Source: Membranihabitans marinus (GTDB lineage Bacteria; Bacteroidota; Bacteroidia; Chitinophagales; Saprospiraceae). Taken from it: a stretch of 64,000 nucleotides of DNA. Position 1 is the stretch's first letter, and every line of letters starts with the position of its first letter. This document shows, piece after piece, positions 56,787 to 64,000 of the stretch. Location of the stretch: contig NZ_JAJQYA010000017.1 of NCBI RefSeq assembly GCF_021729155.1, positions 1-64,000 on the forward strand, read 5' to 3'. The notes below the pieces were generated by a model. That model had not been told where the DNA came from and ran no database searches. It was given only the letters and a program-made list of their open reading frames with translations. The position numbers and the translations under genes were made by a program.

Positions 56787-57019
56787 CCAATCCAATTTAA
56801 ACCATTGAAATTGTTATATTTATACATCCCTGCCATTTTCTAATCGAATAAGAATTTTTGAACAGATACCATTGTTTAATGAGTCATGGATAATAAGTAA
56901 GAAATATACAGATGACCTTCTCTCCTAGGTCATTCATTATCACACATATATACATTTATCAACATTTGTTGGTAAGAATATCTAAAAAATAAAATAACTA
57001 CCACCATCTTTGTATCAGC

Positions 57020-57250
57020 TTAGGTTTCGAAAAGACCCTCCGGTTTTGACGAATTAATAGGGAATCCAGTGCTTTTTTAGTTAAACTAAAAAATATTCTG
57101 GAGCTGTCCCCGCAGCTGTAAGCCTCATTGTAGGAAGTAAAACCTACTAAAAGGCTCTTGAGTAATCTATATACCACTGTTTTAAAGACGAAGAAGTCAC
57201 AAAATGGGAAGGTGATTCAAGAGTGAGGTAAGCCAGAAGACCTGCCTATG
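57020..57250 (+). promoter_or_regulatory. Cobalamin (AdoCbl-type) riboswitch controlling nrdB-nrdA
   Basis: The conserved core is present in order: GGGAATCCAGTGC (57060-57072), GGAGCTGTCCCCGCAGCTG (57100-57118), AAGCCTC, CCACTG (57174-57179), TGGGAAGG (57205-57212), GAGGTAAGCC (57225-57234) and the B12 box AGCCAGAAGACCTGCC (57231-57246). Together with its place 130 nt upstream of nrdB this identifies the RNA as a B12 riboswitch. B12 should repress the class I reductase. Downstream stems that may be the expression platform are TGTCTG/CAGACA (57249-57254, 57346-57351) and GGTGGTTA/TAATCACC (57286-57293, 57333-57340). Confidence 0.95.
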
Positions 57251-57376
57251 TCTGTAATATCCATTGCTTTCGGTGTGAAAAGTAAGGTGGTTATAGATAT
57301 ATCATCATGTCATTAACCCCTGCTCATTAACTTAATCACCGTTTGCAGACATTTTTTAATTATTAAAGTAAAAGTC

Positions 57377-58348
57377 ATGCAAACCGAACCACTATTATGT
57401 GAAAACAAAGATCGCTTCGTCCTCTTCCCCATCCAGCACAGCGATATCTGGGAAATGTACAAACAACACGAAGCTTCTTTTTGGACAGCAGAAGAAATCG
57501 ACCTTCAACAAGATCTTATAGATTGGAATAGTAGACTGTCCGAACAAGAGCAATATTTCATTAAGCACATTTTGGCCTTTTTTGCCGCCAGTGATGGCAT
57601 TGTAAATGAAAATTTAGCCGTTAATTTCCTCCAAGAAGTCCAATATCCTGAAGCGAGATGTTTTTATGGATTTCAAATAATGATGGAAAACATTCATGCG
57701 GAAACCTATTCCCTACTCATCGATACTTATATCCAAGAAAGTAAAGAAAAAGATTATCTATTCAATGCAGTAGAAAACATTCCCTGTATACAAAAGAAAG
57801 CGGAGTGGGCATTAACATGGATAGAAAATGGAAATTTTGCCGAACGTCTTATCGCTTTTGCTGCTGTTGAAGGCATTTTCTTTAGCGGTAGCTTTTGTTC
57901 AATATTTTGGCTAAAAAAGAGAGGTCTGATGCCTGGCTTGGCCTTTGCCAATGAACTTATATCCAGAGACGAAGGATTGCATTGTGATTTTGCCTGCTTG
58001 TTGTATAACCAGCATTTGGAAAACATCCTTCCTCGAGAACAAGTCCGGAAGATCATCATTGATGCTGTAACCATTGAAAAAGAATTTATTTGCGAGGCAT
58101 TGCCTGTCCGACTCATTGGCATGAACGCCGATCTCATGAGCCAATATATAGAGTTTGTAGCAGATAGGTTGTTGGTAGAATTGAACTGTGAACCAGAATA
58201 CAAAAGCGCAAACCCCTTCGATTTTATGGATATGATATCCATTCAAGGCAAAACCAACTTCTTCGAAAAAAGAGTAGCCGAATATCAGAAGGCTGGTGTA
58301 ATGACGAACAATGACAAAGATCCTTTTTCATTGGAAGAAGATTTTTAA
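57377..58348 (+). CDS. nrdB: Class I ribonucleotide reductase small subunit
   Basis: A 323-residue R2 protein. The di-iron ligands are D42, E104, H107, E165, E199 and H202, and the radical tyrosine Y111 is present, so a tyrosyl-radical enzyme is expected. The sequences WTAEEIDL and [17 protein letters not shown] resemble the eukaryotic-type R2. It lies just after the riboswitch and 73 bp before nrdA. Confidence 0.97.
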   Translation: MQTEPLLCENKDRFVLFPIQHSDIWEMYKQHEASFWTAEEIDLQQDLIDWNSRLSEQEQYFIKHILAFFAASDGIVNENLAVNFLQEVQYPEARCFYGFQIMMENIHAETYSLLIDTYIQESKEKDYLFNAVENIPCIQKKAEWALTWIENGNFAERLIAFAAVEGIFFSGSFCSIFWLKKRGLMPGLAFANELISRDEGLHCDFACLLYNQHLENILPREQVRKIIIDAVTIEKEFICEALPVRLIGMNADLMSQYIEFVADRLLVELNCEPEYKSANPFDFMDMISIQGKTNFFEKRVAEYQKAGVMTNNDKDPFSLEEDF

Positions 58349-58421
58349 TGCCAAGTTTCATTTTTATCTAACATCTATTAGCACGGATATTTCTTATGCT
58401 AAATCAATAATTTAAAACAAC

Positions 58422-60761
58422 ATGGAAGTAAAAAAAAGAAATGGAGAACTCCAAGCAGTCTCTTTCGACAAAATAAAAAACAGAATTTTCAGTCTTAATT
58501 CCGGATTAAACATCGATTCGAGTCTAGTCATTGAATTGTGCAAAAAAGTTATTGACGGTTTATACGACGGCATTCATACGGCCGAGCTCGATCAATTGGC
58601 TGCTGAAACCGCAGCAACTATGACGGTAAAACATCCAGATTTTGCCATGCTTGCCGCCAAAATTGAAATCAGTAACCTCCACAAAAACACATCAGATCAA
58701 TGGATTGACGTTCTCGAACAACTCTTGCGATTTAATTCAGAGGACGGCAATTATGAAAAGGCCTTAATCGATCCCCAATTATATAAAATTGCTGTAAAAC
58801 ACCGAGAACAGATAGAAGCTGCTATAGACTATAATAGAGATTTTGATTTCGATTATTTCGGAATAAAAACTTTAGAAAGATCCTACCTTATTCGAATTAA
58901 CAACCAAATAGTAGAAAGACCTCAGCATATGTATATGAGGGTTGCTTTGGGCATCCATAAAACCGATATCGAAGCTGCTCTCAATACCTACCATAAATTA
59001 AGTGAAAAGTTTTTTATACACGCAACACCTACCCTCTTCAATGCAGGAACATTAAAACCACAGATGTCATCCTGCTTTTTATTGAGTATGAAGGAGGACA
59101 GTATTGCTGGCATATACGACACTCTTAAACAATGCGCTATTATTTCACAAGCGGCAGGTGGGATAGGACTACACATACACAATATTAGAGCCAGTGGCAG
59201 CTTTATCAAAGGCACCAATGGCACTTCAAATGGACTTATTCCCATGTTGAAGGTATTTAACGACACGGCTCGATATGTAGACCAAGGTGGAGGAAAAAGA
59301 AAAGGAGCCTTTGCCATCTATATCGAACCTTGGCATGCCGATATTTTTGAATTCCTAGATTTGAGAAAAAACCATGGCAAGGAAGAACTTCGTGCTCGGG
59401 ATCTATTTCAGGGATTATGGATACCAGATTTGTTTATGCAGCGTGTAAAAGACAATAAGGATTGGTCGCTATTCTCCCCTGATTCTGCTCCGAGGTTAGA
59501 CGACGTCTACGGTCGTGAATTCGAGGAATTATATCGTAAATACGAAGCGGAAGGACGACAGAAAAAGGTAGTCAAGGCCAGACAACTTTGGCAAGCTATT
59601 CTCGAAGCTCAGATAGAAACGGGGAATCCTTATATGTTGTACAAAGATGCCGCCAATGAGAAATCCAATCAAAAAAACTTGGGAACGATAAAATCCTCAA
59701 ATTTATGTACTGAGATTATTGAGTACAGCTCTCCAGACGAAATCGCAGTATGTAATCTGGCTTCGATCGCCCTCCCTAAATTTGTAACCGACAATGGATT
59801 TGATTTCAAAGCACTAGAGGAAATTACTGGTATTATCGTCAACAATTTAAATAAAATCATAGATCACAACTACTATCCGCTACCTGAAACGCGTAAAAGT
59901 AATCTATCTCACCGACCGATGGCTATTGGAGTTCAAGGACTAGCTGATGTATTTGCCTTATTAAAATGGCCATTCGAAAGCGATGAAGCCAAACAGCTCA
60001 ATAAAGATATTTTTGAAACCATCTACTATGCCGCAGTTTGCAAATCAATAGAACTGTCGAAAAAAGATGGTCCGTACAGTAGTTTCCAAGGGAGTCCAGC
60101 CTCCAAAGGTCTCTTTCAATTTGACCTGTGGAATGTTACCCCATCGGATCGCTACGACTGGCATCGATTGAGAGGTGAGGTCAAAAAATACGGAATGCGA
60201 AACTCCCTATTACTCGGTCCAATGCCAACTGCTTCAACCTCTCAAATATTGGGGAATAATGAATGTATGGAACCTTTCACTAGCAATTTATACACCAGAA
60301 GGGTATTGAGTGGAGAATTTGTAGTAGTCAATAAGCACTTATTGAAAGAATTACTCGACCTCAATCTATGGGATGAAACCATGCGTCATCGATTAATGGC
60401 AGCCAATGGCAGTATCCAAGATATGGAAGACCTGCCCGCCGATCTTAGAGAGCGATACAAGACCGTTTGGGAGATGAAACAAAAAAACATAATCGATATG
60501 TCTATCGACCGCGCTCCTTTTATCTGTCAAAGCCAATCCCTCAATATTTTCCTTGAAAATGCAAGTTTTAACAAATTGACTTCAATGCACTTTTACGCTT
60601 GGGAAAAAGGACTGAAAACGGGAATGTATTACTTGAGAACAAAAGCAGCCGCAGATGCCATTAAATTTACGGTAAATAAATCCTTGACTTCATCCGCCTC
60701 ATCGGAAAATGAAGTCGCCTGCAATCTTGAAGATGGTGAATGCCTGAGTTGCGGTAGTTAA
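58422..60761 (+). CDS. nrdA: Class I ribonucleotide reductase large subunit
   Basis: A 779-residue R1 protein with an N-terminal ATP cone (about 1-90). Catalytic residues: C218 (SSCFLL), N427, C429 and E431 (NLCTE), C444; the C-terminal tail ends with CLSC (C774, C777), the thiol shuttle. It reduces ribonucleotides with the radical from NrdB, allosterically controlled by ATP/dATP. Order nrdB-nrdA under one riboswitch. Confidence 0.97.
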   Translation: MEVKKRNGELQAVSFDKIKNRIFSLNSGLNIDSSLVIELCKKVIDGLYDGIHTAELDQLAAETAATMTVKHPDFAMLAAKIEISNLHKNTSDQWIDVLEQLLRFNSEDGNYEKALIDPQLYKIAVKHREQIEAAIDYNRDFDFDYFGIKTLERSYLIRINNQIVERPQHMYMRVALGIHKTDIEAALNTYHKLSEKFFIHATPTLFNAGTLKPQMSSCFLLSMKEDSIAGIYDTLKQCAIISQAAGGIGLHIHNIRASGSFIKGTNGTSNGLIPMLKVFNDTARYVDQGGGKRKGAFAIYIEPWHADIFEFLDLRKNHGKEELRARDLFQGLWIPDLFMQRVKDNKDWSLFSPDSAPRLDDVYGREFEELYRKYEAEGRQKKVVKARQLWQAILEAQIETGNPYMLYKDAANEKSNQKNLGTIKSSNLCTEIIEYSSPDEIAVCNLASIALPKFVTDNGFDFKALEEITGIIVNNLNKIIDHNYYPLPETRKSNLSHRPMAIGVQGLADVFALLKWPFESDEAKQLNKDIFETIYYAAVCKSIELSKKDGPYSSFQGSPASKGLFQFDLWNVTPSDRYDWHRLRGEVKKYGMRNSLLLGPMPTASTSQILGNNECMEPFTSNLYTRRVLSGEFVVVNKHLLKELLDLNLWDETMRHRLMAANGSIQDMEDLPADLRERYKTVWEMKQKNIIDMSIDRAPFICQSQSLNIFLENASFNKLTSMHFYAWEKGLKTGMYYLRTKAAADAIKFTVNKSLTSSASSENEVACNLEDGECLSCGS

Positions 60762-60776
60762 TCCAAAGTATAATCC

Positions 60777-60817
60777 ATCCGGCTAGAACTTATAATTTTT
60801 CTAGCCGGATTTGATTT
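60777..60817 (+). terminator. Intrinsic terminator after nrdA
   Basis: A 12-bp perfect stem (60777-60788 with 60799-60810) with a 10-nt loop follows the nrdA stop by 15 nt, with a T-rich tail (TTGATTT). It closes the nrdB-nrdA unit. Confidence 0.82.
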
Positions 60818-60983
60818 CACCCCTATAAAATCCTAAAATTTAGCCATTAACTCTAAAACATTTTTTCATTAGATTTGCTTTCAATATATCGCTTAAACTT
60901 TTAAATGATATTCTAAATCCATAGTTATAAAAGCAAACAGAACTTACCTAGGCAGTCAAAAAGCGACCCAATACATCAACATA

Positions 60984-61949
60984 TTGGGAAAACAGCATTG
61001 CCCATTCTTTTTTATGATCAGTTATGATCAGAGTCAATCCCTAATTGTTCCGGCTTCGGAAATGACAGAAATTAAGGATGAATTGCTGTTTGAAATTGGT
61101 GACCATCACCTCGATAATTGTGAAACTAATATCCAAGAGAAAGACTTTACTTTTAACCCCAACCCGCTCAGCTTTGAAGAATATTTAAAAAAATTTGAAG
61201 CGGTGCAAGCAGAAATATCAGCTGGAAATACTTATTTATTAAATTTAACAGCGCAGACTCCTCTAAATACCAATATGTCATTGTTGGATATATATCATCA
61301 TTCAAAGGCGAAATACAAGGTCTATCTCAAAGACAAATTTGTAGTTTTTTCACCGGAAACCTTTGTTCAAATCCAAGGAAAGTCGATCAAAACCTTCCCT
61401 ATGAAAGGCACTATCGATGCCGACATTCCGAACGCTGTAGATATACTGACTCATGACAAAAAAGAAATGGCCGAACACGCCTCTATTGTGGATTTATTGA
61501 GAAATGATTTAGGCAAAGTGTCCAAAAATGTAGTTGTCAATCGATTCAGGTATTTTGATTATGTAGAAACATCTCATAAAAATCTGTGGCAGGTTAGTTC
61601 AGAAATAGAAGGCCAATTGCCTGAGGACTTTTATGGAAATCTAGGCACCATCCTTTTCAACCTCTTACCTGCGGGTTCCATAACAGGGGTACCCAAGGCC
61701 AATACCGTAAATATAATCTCAGAAGTAGAAGAATATGATCGCGGATTCTATACCGGAGTCTTAGGATTCTTTGATGGTTATAACCTGGACAGTGCGGTGA
61801 TGATAAGATTTATAGAACAATTCCCCAATCAACTGGTGTACAAGTCTGGTGGTGGCATCCACAGCCTAAGTCAGGCATTCAATGAATACGAAGAATTAAT
61901 TCAAAAAATATATGTCCCAATTCCTAGAAACCATCTGTCTCAGCAATAG
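60984..61949 (+). CDS. pabB: Aminodeoxychorismate synthase component I; start uncertain
   Basis: A 321-residue chorismate-binding enzyme that makes 4-amino-4-deoxychorismate. Family motifs are FPMKGTID, DLLRNDLG, GSITGVPK, GVLGFF and the C-terminal SGGGI. The first standard start is TTG at 60984, but similarity to family N-termini (INxLG then PFFF) suggests about ten more residues upstream. The frame stays open to 60909 without ATG, GTG or TTG; ATA at 60927 is a candidate. It overlaps pabC by 38 bp. Confidence 0.9.
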   Translation: MGKQHCPFFFMISYDQSQSLIVPASEMTEIKDELLFEIGDHHLDNCETNIQEKDFTFNPNPLSFEEYLKKFEAVQAEISAGNTYLLNLTAQTPLNTNMSLLDIYHHSKAKYKVYLKDKFVVFSPETFVQIQGKSIKTFPMKGTIDADIPNAVDILTHDKKEMAEHASIVDLLRNDLGKVSKNVVVNRFRYFDYVETSHKNLWQVSSEIEGQLPEDFYGNLGTILFNLLPAGSITGVPKANTVNIISEVEEYDRGFYTGVLGFFDGYNLDSAVMIRFIEQFPNQLVYKSGGGIHSLSQAFNEYEELIQKIYVPIPRNHLSQQ

Positions 61950-62526
61950 ACGCCTCTTACATCTGTCATACCATCAGAATAGAATGGACAATACCTTGCA
62001 ACATTTCTATGGATCAATGTCGCCAATGATGAATTTATTTAACGAAATTAAAATTCCGAGTAATCTACCACCTTCCCTATTTAAATGTAGGGTTGTCTAT
62101 TCCAATAAAATAGAAACCATAGAATTCATACCCTATGAAATACGGACTATTCATAGTTTTGAATGTGTAGAAGATAAAGGGATAGACTATAGATTCAAAC
62201 GATGTGACCGAAGCGCTCTCAATACTTTAAAAGCCTCATCCCATTGTGATGAAATCATTATCATCCGAGAGGGTTTAGTGACAGATAGCAGTTACGCCAA
62301 TCTTGCATTTTATGATGGAGACCATTGGTACACCCCTGACAGTCCCCTTCTTCCAGGAACTTGCCGTGCTAGGCTATTAAATGAAAAAACAATAAAGTCC
62401 ACTAGGATTAGAGTCGAGGATTTAAAAAAATATAAGGAATTTAAGCTCATCAATGCCATGATGGATTGGGAAGAATCACCAGTATATAATATAGATAAAA
62501 TTGAAATTTCGAGATTTACACAATAA
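61912..62526 (+). CDS. pabC: Aminodeoxychorismate lyase-like, class IV PLP enzyme
   Basis: A 204-residue class IV aminotransferase-fold protein, shorter than typical PabC. Likely PLP lysine is in YRFKRCDRS. The usual E-T-S before N is VTDSSYANLAF here, with Asp-Ser in place. It would release p-aminobenzoate from the PabB product. Being overlapped with pabB supports that role. Confidence 0.85.
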   Translation: MSQFLETICLSNRRLLHLSYHQNRMDNTLQHFYGSMSPMMNLFNEIKIPSNLPPSLFKCRVVYSNKIETIEFIPYEIRTIHSFECVEDKGIDYRFKRCDRSALNTLKASSHCDEIIIIREGLVTDSSYANLAFYDGDHWYTPDSPLLPGTCRARLLNEKTIKSTRIRVEDLKKYKEFKLINAMMDWEESPVYNIDKIEISRFTQ

Positions 62527-62815
62527 TACAAACCAATCTTTAATACCATGAAAAAAGCGGAATACTATAAAAAAAATAGATATCCCGCTTCCCTACTTCA
62601 AACAAATCGCCGAAAAAATGTTTATGCATATTTAATACATAGATAACATTGATATTCAGTGATAAGTTGTCCAAAAAATCAAAATGTTTTCTTAAAATAC
62701 TGAATAGTCAAAAAATATAAAATCACTTATTCTCTAAAACTTCTATATTCCAAACCGACTTTAATTTTGAACAATAGACTTAGATTTTATACCGTAATTC
62801 CCTACCTTTATAACA
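62527..62815. other. Gene-free spacer between pabC and the helicase gene
   Basis: It holds a hairpin (62555-62590, AAGCGG/CCGCTT core) whose T run is on the minus strand, although no minus-strand gene is near. No promoter with both boxes is seen before the helicase gene. Confidence 0.35.
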
Positions 62816-64000
62816 ATGGATATTTCAGCAAAGAAAATTTTGAGATTAGATAAAAATTTCAATACCATTATCGATGAACTTGAATATGGAGGGGATCATT
62901 ATTTCATCACGGGAAGGGCTGGGACTGGTAAATCTACCCTATTGCGACTTTTTCGTCGAGCCAGTAAAAAGAAAATTGTCGTTCTCGCACCTACAGGGAT
63001 AGCAGCACTCCACGTAGGTGGACAAACCATCCATTCTTTTTGTCGATTTCCACCTAAAATCATGAATAAGGGAGATTTTCGAAAATCAACCAACAAAAAA
63101 TTACTCCAAAGTTTAGACACCATCATCATTGATGAAATATCCATGGTCAGAGCAGACATGATGGATAATATCGATTATTTTCTAAGGTACAACCTGGGAA
63201 ACAATCAACCTTTTGGCGGAAAACAAATGATATTTTTTGGTGATATGTTTCAATTGCCCCCAGTTATTGCCACAGCTGAAGAAAGGTCCATGATTACATC
63301 AAGATATTCCAGTCCGTATTTTTTTTCTTCCAATGTCATCAGCAATGATGTTGAGCTCAAGGGGATTGAATTGACCAAGGTATACCGTCAAAAAGAAAAA
63401 CAGTTTTTACAATTATTAGAAGAGATACGATACAATACCGCAGATTGGGAAACCCTAGAAGTCATCAACTCAAGACACATTAGTCCTGACCATTGGCCGG
63501 AAGACAGCATAGTGATTTGCAGTAGAAAATACTTGGCTCTAGCCATCAATCAAAAAAAATTGGCCGCTCTTACTGGTCAAACAAAGATTTATCAAGCCAA
63601 GGTAACCGGTAATTTTTCAAAAAATACCAGTCCAGCCCCTACTGAGCTAATTATAAAAGAAGGAGCCAAAGTAATGCTATTGAAGAACGACCCGGCCAAA
63701 GAATATGTAAATGGGACCATAGGTCAGGTCATTTCTTGTCACGACAATTTTATTATTATAAAAATAAAAGAAGACAATCGGGAAAAACAAGTCATTCTTC
63801 ACAAGGCGATATGGGAAAATATAAAATATCGTCTAAGTGAAGATGGACAGATAACTGCAGAAGTCACTGGGACGTTTGAACAATTTCCCATCACCTTGGC
63901 ATGGGCGATTACCATCCACAAAAGCCAAGGAATTACATTTGAATCAGTGGTTATTGATCTCGGGCGAGGAGCATTTGATTTTGGACAAAGTTATGTAGCC
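62816..64000 (+). CDS. Pif1-like superfamily 1 helicase, truncated by the window edge
   Basis: An open frame from ATG 62816 runs to the last base, so only the first 395 residues are visible. Walker A GRAGTGKSTLL (about 33-43), APTGIAALHVGGQTIHSF (motif Ia), Walker B IIIDEISM, GDMFQLPPV and the C-terminal AITIHKSQG (motif VI-type) identify a Pif1/RecD2-like 5'-3' DNA helicase. A longer protein with an added C-terminal DNA-binding region is common in Bacteroidota. Confidence 0.9.
   Translation, partial: MDISAKKILRLDKNFNTIIDELEYGGDHYFITGRAGTGKSTLLRLFRRASKKKIVVLAPTGIAALHVGGQTIHSFCRFPPKIMNKGDFRKSTNKKLLQSLDTIIIDEISMVRADMMDNIDYFLRYNLGNNQPFGGKQMIFFGDMFQLPPVIATAEERSMITSRYSSPYFFSSNVISNDVELKGIELTKVYRQKEKQFLQLLEEIRYNTADWETLEVINSRHISPDHWPEDSIVICSRKYLALAINQKKLAALTGQTKIYQAKVTGNFSKNTSPAPTELIIKEGAKVMLLKNDPAKEYVNGTIGQVISCHDNFIIIKIKEDNREKQVILHKAIWENIKYRLSEDGQITAEVTGTFEQFPITLAWAITIHKSQGITFESVVIDLGRGAFDFGQSYVA

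Noticed and set aside
62555-62590. Terminator for pabC
   Set aside because: The hairpin is real but its T run is on the minus strand; downstream on the plus strand is CCCTAC, not T-rich.

Overview
The window comes from a chromosome of the phylum Bacteroidota, most likely a Saprospiria-like aerobic heterotroph. The evidence is a type IX secretion plug protein (DUF5103), a large secreted protein with SprB-type repeats and a gliding-motility C-terminal sorting domain, DUF4271 and DUF6702 proteins, many Cys lipoproteins, AT-rich spacers, and promoters of the Bacteroidota type TTTG-N19-TAnnTTTG (exact matches before tRNA-Val and guaB). The genus assignment is inference.

Layout. 1-560: a hairpin repeat and tRNA-Val(TAC) with its promoter and terminator. 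562-6299 (-): a tight operon of a small membrane protein, mutL, two rhomboid proteases, an EEP-fold protein and a glutaminyl cyclase-like M28 lipoprotein, divergent from purF and an M50 protease (6397-9414). 9816-16972 (-): an accessory block with a five-part fusion lipoprotein (propeller, HEAT, ligand-binding, cupredoxin, ThuA), a cupin, a Tm-1-type pair (TIM barrel and UPF0261) and a TauE exporter. 17125-25005: T9SS plug, guaB, tadA, pcm, phosphohexomutase, a small cytochrome c and an SDR. 25010-31962 (+): glycosyltransferase, ahcY, yidD, hemB, DUF4271, hemD, Nudix. 31963-32621: a gene-free stretch filled by an array of hairpin modules. 32622-44466: CNNM/CorC, lptC, the T9SS cargo protein, pssA, an Mrr-like nuclease, prfB with its programmed frameshift, an FKBP isomerase, a DHH phosphoesterase, ndk. 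45410-56051: mutS2, aroC, tamB-like, folP, sterol-desaturase family. 56370-62526 (+): DoxX, a cobalamin riboswitch controlling class I ribonucleotide reductase (nrdB-nrdA), then pabB-pabC. 62816 to the end: a Pif1-like helicase cut by the window edge.

Most genes are housekeeping: folate (pabB, pabC, folP), shikimate (aroC), heme (hemB, hemD), nucleotides (purF, guaB, ndk, nrdAB), repair and tRNA modification. The most unusual item is the hairpin array at 32.06-32.43 kb, with a further copy at the left edge on the other strand. Its stems differ completely in sequence from copy to copy while the loops (TAAAT; CNCYGY), spacers and boundaries are kept, so the fold appears to be what is conserved. 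Other points of note are the B12 switch on class I RNR, a prfB frameshift site without the Shine-Dalgarno-like spur, two genes (Nudix, pabB) whose conserved N-termini lie upstream of any ATG/GTG/TTG, and the fusion lipoprotein cluster.
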